From Patescibacteria group bacterium (GTDB lineage: Bacteria > Patescibacteriota > Minisyncoccia > Phycocordibacterales > UBA5272), in NCBI GenBank assembly GCA_030916975.1, contig JAUPVO010000036.1, positions 1 through 22,511 on the forward strand: 22,511 nucleotides of DNA, read 5' to 3'. Below, piece after piece: positions 13,473 through 20,903 of this stretch. Under the pieces are notes generated by a model. It ran no database searches, was not told where the DNA came from, and was given only the letters and a program-made list of their open reading frames with translations. The first letter of the stretch is position 1, and every line of letters begins with the position of its first letter. Position numbers and translations under genes: made by a program.

Positions 13473-15027
13473 CTTAAAACCAATTAAACAGTATTTTGTA
13501 AATAATTTCAGACAGCTATCTGTTTTTTTGTTAATTATAGCCTATTTTATTTTTTTGTTTATTTCTCTATATAAAATACAGATTAGAGATTCCGAGTATT
13601 ATAAAGATTTGGGAGATAGACAGTATTCTGGTAAAAGTCAGGACTTGGCTAGAGGTAGAATATTTTTCTCTGACAAAGATGGCAGTAAAGGAGATCTGGT
13701 AGCTGATACTATAGAAGTGGAAAAAGAAGATAAGAGTGGAAACATTTTAAAAGTGGAGAATAGAATATATCCTTATGATTCAATCGGTGCCAAGGTGGTT
13801 GGTTTTGTAGCTTATAATGAGAATGATAGAGTGGGTAGATACGGTATAGAAAAATATTATAATGACGTTTTACTGCGTGATAATGAAAAGTTTTGGACTA
13901 ACTTTTTCGCTGAGATATTTGGTAATGCTACAGGGACTTTAACTTCTGATGATCCTGTTAATGAAGGAGATATAGTTTTGACTATAGATGGCGAAATGGA
14001 AAAGTATCTTCACGAAGTTCTGCTTGACACTCAAAAGAAATGGAAAAGTGATACTATCGGAGGAATAATTATGAGTCCTAAAGATGGAAGAGTGGTAGCT
14101 ATGGAAGAATTACCAACTTTCGATCTTAACAATTTTAATAAAGTAGATGATATTAAAGTTTACAAAAATGATTTGGTTAGTGGTGTGTATGAAATGGGAA
14201 GTATAATCAAACCGTTAACCGTGGCTGCGGCTTTGGATGCTGGTAAAATCAATCTCTCTAGTACTTATTATGACTCAGGAATGAGAGTTTTAAATGGAAG
14301 GAATATTCACAATTATGATGGAAGAGCTAGAGGAACAGTTAATGTACAAGAGATACTTAGCCAGTCGCTTAATGTTGGAATTGTTCATTTAGTTGAACTT
14401 CTTGGAGGAGATGGATTTTCAGACTATTTCAAAAGATATGGACTTGGTAGTGAGACTGGGATTGATTTGCCAAGTGAAGCAAGTGGTTTAACTTCTAATC
14501 TAGACAGTAAGATATTTGTAGATAGAGCTACAGCTGGTTTTGGGCAGGGTGTGGCACTAACTCCTATTCAGACAGTTAGAGCTTTGGCAACTCTCGGTAA
14601 TGGAGGCAAATTAGTTAATCCTTATATTGTAGATAGTATAGAATTCAAAGATGGAAGTGTCAAAAAAATAACTCCAGACCAAGGGGAAGAAATCTTTGAC
14701 AATAAAGATACAAGTGAAAATGTAACTAGGATGCTAGTAAAGGTGGTGGATACGGCACTGGCTAAAGGAGCTTATAAGAAAGATCATTATAGTATAGCTT
14801 CTAAAACTGGTACAGCTCAGATGGTGGCACCTAATGGTAAATATTATGAAGATAGGTATCTCCACTCTATCTTTGCTTATTATCCAGCTTATGATCCAGA
14901 GTATATAATATTCTTGTATCACACTTATCCCAAAGGAGCAGAGTACGCTTCTCAAACGTTAACAGAGTCACTTTTCAAGCTTATTGATTTTAGCATTTCT
15001 TATTACAATATAGCCCCAGATAGATAA
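13462..15027 (+). CDS. ftsI: Class B penicillin-binding protein FtsI/PBP2-like transpeptidase
   Basis: A septal peptidoglycan transpeptidase (521 aa from this ATG). A short cytoplasmic tail precedes a membrane helix (about 18-38), a dimerisation/pedestal region follows, and the penicillin-binding domain occupies the second half. All three catalytic motifs are intact: SIIK (nucleophile Ser247), SLN (302-304) and KTGT (448-451). The motif around the nucleophile reads YEMGSIIKPL, where many homologues have YEPGSTFKP. I prefer ATG 13462, which overlaps the ftsL stop by 11 nt; a GTG at 13444 would add six residues. No mraY, mur or ftsW genes follow; the cluster ends here, convergent with rbfA. I see no hairpin terminator in the 31-bp gap. 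Confidence 0.93.
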   Translation: MLDSLKPIKQYFVNNFRQLSVFLLIIAYFIFLFISLYKIQIRDSEYYKDLGDRQYSGKSQDLARGRIFFSDKDGSKGDLVADTIEVEKEDKSGNILKVENRIYPYDSIGAKVVGFVAYNENDRVGRYGIEKYYNDVLLRDNEKFWTNFFAEIFGNATGTLTSDDPVNEGDIVLTIDGEMEKYLHEVLLDTQKKWKSDTIGGIIMSPKDGRVVAMEELPTFDLNNFNKVDDIKVYKNDLVSGVYEMGSIIKPLTVAAALDAGKINLSSTYYDSGMRVLNGRNIHNYDGRARGTVNVQEILSQSLNVGIVHLVELLGGDGFSDYFKRYGLGSETGIDLPSEASGLTSNLDSKIFVDRATAGFGQGVALTPIQTVRALATLGNGGKLVNPYIVDSIEFKDGSVKKITPDQGEEIFDNKDTSENVTRMLVKVVDTALAKGAYKKDHYSIASKTGTAQMVAPNGKYYEDRYLHSIFAYYPAYDPEYIIFLYHTYPKGAEYASQTLTESLFKLIDFSISYYNIAPDR

Positions 15028-15058
15028 TATTTATATATAAAAAGTTGAAATAAAATAA

Positions 15059-15421
15059 CTATTCAGGTTTTGTTCTAAGTTTATCTTTAACTAGTATAAG
15101 TTCTATATTTTGTCTAACTTTTTCTCCTTCGTCGATTTTAACTTCCACAAAAGGTATAGTTCTAATTGGCAATCTCTTTTTTATATCTGTTCGAAGGTCG
15201 CTACGCATACGGTAAGCAAAATCAAGAGCGGCTTTTTCTTTATTTTCTGGCAATACAGTTATGAATATATTGGCGTGTCTTAAATCCCTAGTAACATCAG
15301 TGGCAGTTACTGTTATAAGCGAGACTCCGCTACTATTGCGCTGAAAAAAATCCTGAGCTATCTTTTTTAGCTCTTCCATTATTTTTCTTTGTCTTTCAGT
15401 TTTTCCTAATTCTACAGCCAT
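15059..15421 (-). CDS. rbfA: Ribosome-binding factor A
   Basis: RbfA (120 aa) is a small KH-type assembly factor that helps mature the 16S rRNA 5' end in the small subunit. The family pattern is visible: RQRKIMEELKKIAQDFF near the N-terminus, VTATDVTRDLRHANIFITV in the middle, then the helix DFAYRMRSDLRTDIKKRLPIRTIPFVEVKIDEG. Length matches. It starts 3 nt after the infB stop, so both are co-transcribed, the normal infB-rbfA order. Confidence 0.95.
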   Translation of the reverse strand: MAVELGKTERQRKIMEELKKIAQDFFQRNSSGVSLITVTATDVTRDLRHANIFITVLPENKEKAALDFAYRMRSDLRTDIKKRLPIRTIPFVEVKIDEGEKVRQNIELILVKDKLRTKPE

Positions 15422-15424
15422 ATA

Positions 15425-16930
15425 TTAAATCATTTTCTTTTTTTCTATTTCTACCACAGTTAATAAGTCTCCAGGAATTATCTCATGTCTACTATCGACT
15501 TCAACACCACACTCATTATCAACCAGAACTTCCTTCGCTTTCATTTTCATTTGTTGTAAACCTATGATTTTACCTTTTCCTATTTCATATTCACGACGAA
15601 TTATTTTGATGCTAGCACCATCTCTGATTGCACCTTCTATAACCTTACCTCCAACTACGCGCACGTCTTTGTTGGCAGAGAAAGTCTTGAGTACTTTAAG
15701 TTGACCTATTATTTTCTCTGTCTGTTCATAAGGTAACTTGTCTTGAACTATTTCTTTGAATCTTTCTGAGAGTTTATAAATAATATCAAAAGTTTCTGGT
15801 TTAATATTGAATCTATCAGCTTGGTCTCTAGCTTTTGCTTCTATATTAGCTTCGAATCCAAGTATAGTTGTGTTATTATCGCCACTAGCGAGCAATATGT
15901 CACCTTCAGTAATATTACCAACACCTTCGCCTATAATTTTGATTTTGACATCATCTGTTTCATTTTTTTTGATCTCGTTACGTACAGCCTCCAGAGAGCC
16001 TAGAGAAGAAGTTTTGATTATAACTGGTATTACAACTTTAGCATTTCTGTAAATCCTTGGATCTAGGACGGACTTTTTAGTTTCATTTATAGTTTCTTTT
16101 TGAACATTTTCCAATTCTTTTTTATCTGCACTGGAGATAAATATAGATCCAGCTTGAGGTATAGTGTCAAACCCAGTAACTTTAATAGGCTCCCCAGCTA
16201 TTGGATTCTTAATTGTTTTACCTTTAAAGTCTTCTATTATTCTGATTGGAGAGAGGGCAACACCAGTTAATATTGCGCCACTTGTTGGAAGGGTACCATC
16301 TCTTATTATTAGGGTTGCAGAGATACCACGTTTCTGATCAACAAAACTTTCTAAAACTCTACCAGTAGCTTCTACAGAGGGACTGTATTTTAACTCACTC
16401 ATTTCTTTGATTAGAATAATATTTTCAAGTAGTTCATTCACCCCTTCTCCAGACTTAGAAGAGATTGGTACATAAGTCACATTACCTCCCATACCCTCGA
16501 GATAGATTCCATTTTCAATAAGAGAGTTTTTGGTTTTTTCTAAGTTAGCCCCGGGCTTATCTATTTTACTTATGGCTACGATAAAAGGAATTCCTATTTT
16601 CTCGATAGCTTTAAAAGCTTCTTTGGTTTGTTCCATCACGCCGTCATCAGCACTCACAATTAAGATGGCTATGTCTGCTAAGTCCAGACCTCTCTCACGC
16701 ATATTTTGAAACGCTGCATGCCCAGGAGTATCCAAAAAAGTTATTTTCTTATTGTTGTATTCAGCTACATAAGCAGATACCGCTTGAGTGATTCCGCCAG
16801 CCTCTGAGTCAACCACATTGGTTTTTCTTATATAATCCAAAAGGGTAGATTTACCGTGGTCGACATGACCAACTATAGCAACGACGGGCTGCCTTTCTTC
16901 TTGTTCTTTGTTCGTGGGAGTTTTAGACAT
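15425..16930 (-). CDS. infB: Translation initiation factor IF-2, minimal form
   Basis: IF-2 (501 aa) is the GTPase that brings fMet-tRNA to the 30S subunit and promotes subunit joining. The G domain starts almost at once: G1 GHVDHGKST (21-29), G2 GGIT (45-48), G3 DTPGH (67-71), then G4 at 121-124 and G5 SSKSG. The C-terminal domains are complete, ending with KGKIIGLQQMKMKAKEV and ECGVEV in the tRNA-binding domain. The long N-terminal region of E. coli IF-2 (about 390 residues) is absent, as in other reduced genomes. The G4 motif, normally NKID, reads SKID (codon AGT in place of an AAY Asn codon). It is followed directly by rbfA. Confidence 0.96.
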   Translation of the reverse strand: MSKTPTNKEQEERQPVVAIVGHVDHGKSTLLDYIRKTNVVDSEAGGITQAVSAYVAEYNNKKITFLDTPGHAAFQNMRERGLDLADIAILIVSADDGVMEQTKEAFKAIEKIGIPFIVAISKIDKPGANLEKTKNSLIENGIYLEGMGGNVTYVPISSKSGEGVNELLENIILIKEMSELKYSPSVEATGRVLESFVDQKRGISATLIIRDGTLPTSGAILTGVALSPIRIIEDFKGKTIKNPIAGEPIKVTGFDTIPQAGSIFISSADKKELENVQKETINETKKSVLDPRIYRNAKVVIPVIIKTSSLGSLEAVRNEIKKNETDDVKIKIIGEGVGNITEGDILLASGDNNTTILGFEANIEAKARDQADRFNIKPETFDIIYKLSERFKEIVQDKLPYEQTEKIIGQLKVLKTFSANKDVRVVGGKVIEGAIRDGASIKIIRREYEIGKGKIIGLQQMKMKAKEVLVDNECGVEVDSRHEIIPGDLLTVVEIEKKKMI

Positions 16931-16946
16931 AAAATTTAATCATATA

Positions 16947-16955
16947 ATTATACCA
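16947..16955 (-). promoter_or_regulatory. Extended -10 of infB-rbfA
   Basis: The minus strand reads TGGTATAAT, ending 16 nt before the infB ATG. No -35 stands out, and no Shine-Dalgarno fits the leader of roughly 9 nt. Confidence 0.6.
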
Positions 16956-17052
16956 TAAAATTTTGAAAAAATCTAGACCACCTCCTTTTCTTAACATAAA
17001 ATTTAAGGGTAGTTTGTTTTATTTTTTAAGTTAAACAAGCTCACAAGAATTA

Positions 17053-17061
17053 TGTTATAAT
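17053..17061 (+). promoter_or_regulatory. Extended -10 of folB
   Basis: TGTTATAAT ends 12 nt before the folB ATG, predicting a leader of about 5 nt. It serves folB and probably the two genes after it. Confidence 0.6.
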
Positions 17062-17073
17062 GTCAAACAAATT

Positions 17074-17424
17074 ATGGATAAAATTTTTATAAAAAATTAC
17101 ACAATAATAGCTAAGCATGGATATTACAAAGAAGAGCATTTTAAAGCTCAACGTTTTGTGGTTAGTGTTATAGCTTCTGCTGATAATACTTCTGGAGATT
17201 CTGATGACTTAAACGATACTTTTAATTATGAGCATATCAAAAATATAATAGATGAAGTTATAAAAGGAGAGCCAAGAAAGCTACTTGAGTATTTGGCTGA
17301 GAAAATATCGGGGCAAGTTTTAGCTTTTGATAAGGTGAATACAGTGGAGGTGGAGATCATTAAGCCAGATATATGGGGAGATTGTACACCAGGCATTTCT
17401 ATTAAAAGGAATAAGAATAATTAA
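17074..17424 (+). CDS. folB: Dihydroneopterin aldolase family protein (FolB-like)
   Basis: FolB-family proteins (here 116 aa) adopt the tunnelling fold and cleave or epimerise dihydroneopterin in folate synthesis. The sequence follows the family closely: IKNYTIIAKHGYYKEEHFKAQRF at the N-terminus with the conserved Glu (residue 20 or 21), DSDDLNDTFNYEHI, LLEYLAEKIS, and VEVEIIKPD with the catalytic-type Lys97. No other folate gene is nearby, and CPR bacteria often lack the full pathway, so a role with a scavenged pterin or another substrate is possible. It is followed after 2 nt by a cysteine desulfurase gene, which implies co-translation. Confidence 0.85.
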   Translation: MDKIFIKNYTIIAKHGYYKEEHFKAQRFVVSVIASADNTSGDSDDLNDTFNYEHIKNIIDEVIKGEPRKLLEYLAEKISGQVLAFDKVNTVEVEIIKPDIWGDCTPGISIKRNKNN

Positions 17425-17426
17425 TT

Positions 17427-18746
17427 ATGTCATTTATTGATAAGATATTTCCTGGTAGAAATATCAAAAATAAAAATTATATTTATCTTGACAATGCTGG
17501 AGCTACACCAGTTTCTTTGGAAGTTGCAAAAAAGATAAAGGAGGTAGAGGGTTTGTATGCTAATCCTTCGAGTATCTTTTGTTATGGAGTGAAGACTAAA
17601 GAGAAGCTTCAAGAAGCTAGAAAATCCGTAGCCAATATTATTAATTCTTTATCCTCAGAGATTATCTGGACTTCTACTGGAACTGAAAGCAACAATATGG
17701 CTCTGATTGGATTTGTGACAAATTATATTTTTAATAATAATGGGGGTAAAATAGACAAATTAAATAAACCCAAAGTCATAACTTCTAACATCGAGCACTC
17801 TTCTGTATTGGAACCACTATTGAATCTCAAAAATAGAGGTTTTATAGAGCTTGAATATCTTGAAGCAGATGAGACTGGTGTTGTACGGGTTAATGATCTA
17901 AGAGATGTACTTCAGCGATCTGGAGAAGAAAATATTGAGAATATAATTCTGGTATCTCTGATGTATGCCAATAATGAAACTGGAAGTATTCAGAAGGTCA
18001 AAGAAATTGGAAGAGTAATAGAACAATATAATCAAAAACTAAATCAAAACAATCCAAAAGTCGCGTACCATATAGATGCTTGTCAGGCTGCTAATTATCT
18101 CGACCTAGATGTTAGAAAGCTAAGATGCAGCATGATGAGCGTTAATAGTTCTAAAGTTTATGGTCCAAAAGGAGTAGCTTTTTTGTACAAAAATAAAAAT
18201 ATAATTTTAGATCCAATAGTAAGAGGAGGGGGTCAAGAGTCTGAACTCAGAAGTGGAACTGAAAATATTCAAGGAATTGTTGGGCTTGCAGAAGCTTTAA
18301 AAGAAGCCAAATTAAAAAGAGACGATGAGATAAAAAGGCTTTTATTGATTCAGAATTATTTTTTTGAAAATATACAAAAAGAAATAAAAGAAGCTGTAAT
18401 ATACACCAAAATAAATGATATTAGTAGAATAGTAGATAATAAAAATAATAGTATCAATTATTTTAATTTAGAATCTTTGCCTAATAATATTAATATTGGT
18501 TTGCCTAATATAGGGAGCGATGAGATGGTTATACGACTTGATTCAAAAGGGTTTGAGGTTTCTCATAAGTCTTCTTGCGCTTCTCATGAGATTGCTGAAG
18601 GCTCCCACGTTATATTCTCAATGACTAAGAATAAGCAAGCGTCTAATGAGAACATCAGAATCAGTATGGGAAGATATACTAAGCTTGAAGATATTGTTAA
18701 TTTAATACGAAATATAAAAGAAATATATTATAAGTATAAGAGGTAG
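17427..18746 (+). CDS. Cysteine desulfurase (NifS/IscS family)
   Basis: A PLP-dependent enzyme (439 aa) that takes sulfur from cysteine for tRNA thiolation or Fe-S clusters. Family marks: YLDNAGATPVS (20-30), the phosphate-binding STGTESNNMAL (83-93), the PLP-stacking His in IEHSSV (122-127), MYANNETGSIQ (179-189), HIDACQAA (215-222), the PLP Lys243 in SSKVYGPKG (241-249), and catalytic Cys384 in SSCASH (382-387). The residue before the Lys is Ser where most IscS/NifS have His. An insertion with many Asn and Lys lies around 325-350. No IscU/SufU scaffold or MnmA gene is in view, so tRNA thiolation is only an inference. I give no symbol because NifS, IscS and other subgroups cannot be told apart here. 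Confidence 0.92.
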   Translation: MSFIDKIFPGRNIKNKNYIYLDNAGATPVSLEVAKKIKEVEGLYANPSSIFCYGVKTKEKLQEARKSVANIINSLSSEIIWTSTGTESNNMALIGFVTNYIFNNNGGKIDKLNKPKVITSNIEHSSVLEPLLNLKNRGFIELEYLEADETGVVRVNDLRDVLQRSGEENIENIILVSLMYANNETGSIQKVKEIGRVIEQYNQKLNQNNPKVAYHIDACQAANYLDLDVRKLRCSMMSVNSSKVYGPKGVAFLYKNKNIILDPIVRGGGQESELRSGTENIQGIVGLAEALKEAKLKRDDEIKRLLLIQNYFFENIQKEIKEAVIYTKINDISRIVDNKNNSINYFNLESLPNNINIGLPNIGSDEMVIRLDSKGFEVSHKSSCASHEIAEGSHVIFSMTKNKQASNENIRISMGRYTKLEDIVNLIRNIKEIYYKYKR

Positions 18747-18754
18747 AAGTAATC

Positions 18755-19561
18755 ATGGACAAAATTAACTATCAGTTAAAATTAGGTTTTGCAGAGGGTC
18801 TTGGCTGTGTTGTGGAGGAAGAAATAAAACTTAAATTAAAGAATCCTATCCTTTCTAAAGAGAAAGATTGTTTCTATTTGGATTTCGAGGAGTCTTTTTT
18901 AGATGTTTTAAAGTTGAAAAGTGTTGGGATTGTAAGTTTGGTTTTAAGGGGTGATAATTATAATCCAAGATATTTATCTAAACATAAAAGTATTTTGGGC
19001 GATATGGTAAATTTGGTTATAAATAAAAGTCTTGATAAGTTTAAAACTTTTAAACTTTCTTGTGCTGGCTATGATTCCGATGAAGTAAAAAGTCTTCTTG
19101 AATATATTAAAGTGGAATTTAATATAAATGAAAAGAGTGAAGCAGATTTAAAAATAAATATCTATAAAGTAAATTATTCCTGGGAAATATCAATACAAGT
19201 AACAAAGAGACCCTTATCTTTAAGAGATTATAGAGCAGTTAATATGAGTGGAGCAATGGATTCAAATATTGCGTATTCCTTAAACCTTCTTTGCAATTTA
19301 TCAGATAAAAAAAGTTATCTTAATGCATTTTCCGGAAGTTCAACTTTACTTATTGAGGCCGCTCTTGAGTATTCAAACCTGGAAACAGTTGCAGGTTTTG
19401 ATATAAATAAAAAACATTTAAGCTCTGGCTATCAAAATATTAAAAAAGCTGGACTAATTAAAAAAATAAAACTTTCAGAATCTGACATATTCCACTTAAG
19501 GGAGTGGGGGAAATTTGATGTCATCGTTGCTGATTTACCCTTCGGCATGACTATACTCTAA
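18755..19561 (+). CDS. THUMP-type RNA methyltransferase, 5' part of a frameshifted gene
   Basis: This frame (268 aa) is the main part of a SAM-dependent RNA methyltransferase of the THUMP/RlmL-Trm14 type, expected to make m2G in tRNA or rRNA. The N-terminal part (about 1-150) resembles a THUMP-containing region. The Rossmann part has the SAM motif YLNAFSGSSTLLIEAA (about 189-204), an acidic GFDINKK for ribose binding, and catalytic motif IV DLPFGM near the end. The frame stops at TAA 19559-19561 right after DLPFGMTI, but the family continues for about 70 more residues, and these are present in the +1 frame (19557-19790). It follows the desulfurase gene by 8 nt; a partial AGAGG lies upstream. 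Either a mutation, an assembly error or programmed frameshifting explains the break. Confidence 0.75.
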   Translation: MDKINYQLKLGFAEGLGCVVEEEIKLKLKNPILSKEKDCFYLDFEESFLDVLKLKSVGIVSLVLRGDNYNPRYLSKHKSILGDMVNLVINKSLDKFKTFKLSCAGYDSDEVKSLLEYIKVEFNINEKSEADLKINIYKVNYSWEISIQVTKRPLSLRDYRAVNMSGAMDSNIAYSLNLLCNLSDKKSYLNAFSGSSTLLIEAALEYSNLETVAGFDINKKHLSSGYQNIKKAGLIKKIKLSESDIFHLREWGKFDVIVADLPFGMTIL

Positions 19562-19790
19562 GGGTGAAAAATTAGATATTCTTTATAAAGCATTTATTGA
19601 TATGTGTGAAAGAAATTTAAATACAAATGGAGTTATGGCAGTATTCACTACTGAAAGTAAAACTTTTATTAATCAAATAGATAAAACAAAGTGGATAATT
19701 AAAAAAGAGCTTGAATTAAAATTAATTTCTAACGTGAATTCATATCTCTATCCTAGAATAATTATATGTAATAAAATACAGAAAGAATAA
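19557..19790 (+). pseudogene. 3' part of the frameshifted THUMP-type methyltransferase
   Basis: In the +1 frame relative to the gene ending at 19561, translation continues SKGEKLDILYKAFIDMCE and ends at TAA 19788-19790. This supplies the missing end of the methyltransferase fold: the helix after motif IV, the strand GVMAVFTT, and a final strand ending in YPRIIICNK. The join needs one extra base removed or skipped within CTCTAAG at 19556-19562. An internal ATG at 19602 could start a 62-residue fragment, but it would lack all SAM-binding parts. The sequence looks well preserved, so the break is recent or bypassed. Confidence 0.7.
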
Positions 19791-19819
19791 AATCTCTCTG
19801 GGTAACATATAATCTTTAG

Positions 19820-19990
19820 CTTTGTTTTGGTGCCGAGTTATCGGCCTATCTTGAACCTTTTAATCAGATAGAAAGAATAGCAAAAATATCAGAATTTTCA
19901 AAACAGATTTCACATTTCTGTGTGTCTTATAACGAAATTATGAGTAGTAAAAACTCAACAAATCATTTATTTGCAAATCTAAGATTGTAA
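19820..19990 (+). pseudogene. Possible 5'-truncated gene remnant (56 codons, no start)
   Basis: After an in-frame TAG at 19817-19819, an open frame of 56 codons reads CFGAELSAYLEPFNQIER and on through ISEFSKQISHFCVSYNEIM to a TAA at 19988-19990. It has amphipathic helix patterns typical of real protein, but no start codon before the late Met39. I do not recognise the family. It may be the 3' end of a decayed gene. The rest of 19791-20020 shows nothing but a TATAAT at 19808-19813 with no start codon after it. Confidence 0.3.
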
Positions 19991-20020
19991 AAACCTTTAT
20001 AAATAAAGGAAAAAAGCGAA

Positions 20021-20029
20021 TGTTATAAT
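20021..20029 (+). promoter_or_regulatory. Extended -10 of a 49-aa ORF
   Basis: TGTTATAAT ends 8 nt before the ATG at 20038, the same leaderless pattern as the larger genes here. This is the main support for the small gene. Confidence 0.55.
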
Positions 20030-20037
20030 ATAAGTAT

Positions 20038-20187
20038 ATGAATAATATAAAAAACAAAGACGTTTTTACCGATGTTGTTCAAATAGCATCAACAGTAAAA
20101 CCGCAAGAACCAGTTAAAAACCAGCAAGTAGTTGCTGATGATGGTGATGTTATTAATCTTAATCAAAGCAAATATAAAACATCATAA
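20038..20187 (+). CDS. Small unknown protein, 49 aa
   Basis: A short open frame encodes a hydrophilic peptide that starts MNNIKNKDVFTDVVQIAST and ends in NLNQSKYKTS, with a Pro/Gln/Val-rich middle and a DDGD acidic patch. There is no membrane segment and no Cys. Its gene status rests on signals rather than homology: an extended -10 at the leaderless distance upstream and a 12-bp terminator hairpin 21 nt after the stop. It is isolated between the methyltransferase remnants and the RN-x3-H protein. I do not recognise a family; it could be a small regulator or partner of a neighbouring gene, which is speculation. Confidence 0.55.
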   Translation: MNNIKNKDVFTDVVQIASTVKPQEPVKNQQVVADDGDVINLNQSKYKTS

Positions 20188-20208
20188 AGGAATATATAGT
20201 TTTGAATA

Positions 20209-20243
20209 ATAAAAAGCGTTGCATAATTAATAACGCTTTTTAT
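20209..20243 (+). terminator. Bidirectional terminator between the 49-aa ORF and the RN-x3-H gene
   Basis: A perfect 12-bp hairpin (20209-20220 with 20232-20243) with an 11-nt loop and T runs on both strands. It follows the small plus-strand gene and also lies beyond the stop of the minus-strand gene at 20325. I see no gene in 20244-20324. Confidence 0.8.
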
Positions 20244-20324
20244 ATTGAACTATATACTTACTTTACTAAGTAAAAAGGTAAAAAAGACGAGGTTGATTTT
20301 GAAACTAAATAATTAAAAATGGGG

Positions 20325-20840
20325 TCACTTATTATTTTTAATATTTTGGCTCGTCTGCTCCTCGCTGATTTTCCATAAGTTAGTAAAGTAATTAATATCT
20401 TCATTAAGATCTAATTCAATAGTGATAGGATCTTTGTTTTCTTTATCAATTGCATAAAATAAATACATAAATTTACTAAAATCTTCTGAGACTTTATGTA
20501 AAAAATAGTTATATTTTACTCTGCCCTTAAAAATTTCATCGTTATGTGCATGTGCAAATGCATTTCTTGGAAGTTTTGTATTGGTACTTCTAATTTCTTT
20601 TGGATATATTTCATAATATGAATTAAGTTTTATATACAACAATTGAATGTTTAAGTCTGTTTGAAGTAGATATTCATTTTCGTTAAACAACTCTTTGCAT
20701 AGCCAGTGGTTATACCATTCTTTACTTGAGGAACGAGTGAATCCAGTTTTTTCATAGTACAGTTCTCTACCATAAGATATAAAAGTTATCAAAGTAGAAA
20801 TTTCCTGTTCCAATCTCTGTTTAGGACTAAATGTGATCAT
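20325..20840 (-). CDS. Alpha-helical protein with a HEPN-like RN-x3-H motif
   Basis: The 171-aa protein is predicted helical throughout, with long amphipathic stretches, and lacks a signal peptide or membrane segment. The notable motif is RNAFAH (residues 92-97), which fits the R(N/D/H)-x3-H active-site signature of HEPN-domain ribonucleases; it lies near the start of a late helix, as in HEPN proteins. HEPN proteins often act as RNases in toxin-antitoxin, abortive-infection or CRISPR settings. No MNT-type antitoxin nucleotidyltransferase is next door; the nearest small gene is the 49-aa ORF at 20038, on the other strand and convergent. The family call is motif-based only. It has its own leaderless promoter and sits in an accessory-looking region. 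Confidence 0.7.
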   Translation of the reverse strand: MITFSPKQRLEQEISTLITFISYGRELYYEKTGFTRSSSKEWYNHWLCKELFNENEYLLQTDLNIQLLYIKLNSYYEIYPKEIRSTNTKLPRNAFAHAHNDEIFKGRVKYNYFLHKVSEDFSKFMYLFYAIDKENKDPITIELDLNEDINYFTNLWKISEEQTSQNIKNNK

Positions 20841-20847
20841 GTATGAA

Positions 20848-20856
20848 ATTATACCA
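20848..20856 (-). promoter_or_regulatory. Extended -10 of the RN-x3-H gene
   Basis: The minus strand reads TGGTATAAT, ending 7 nt before the ATG at 20840, so the mRNA should be leaderless. The upstream terminator ends one base from this box. Confidence 0.65.
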
Positions 20857-20857
20857 A

Positions 20858-20880
20858 AAAAGAGGTAATAAACCTCTTTT
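20858..20880 (-). terminator. Terminator of the membrane-anchored protein gene
   Basis: A 9-bp hairpin (20858-20866 with 20872-20880), 5-nt loop, is followed on the minus strand by a T run. It separates the gene at 20904 from the next promoter. Confidence 0.8.
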
Positions 20881-20903
20881 CATTTGCGTATCTTTTATTA
20901 TTG

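Noticed and set aside
19551..19570. Firm call of programmed frameshifting like prfB
   Set aside because: The stop is TAA, the Leu codon is CTC, and no Shine-Dalgarno-like stimulator lies just upstream; mutation or error is at least as likely.
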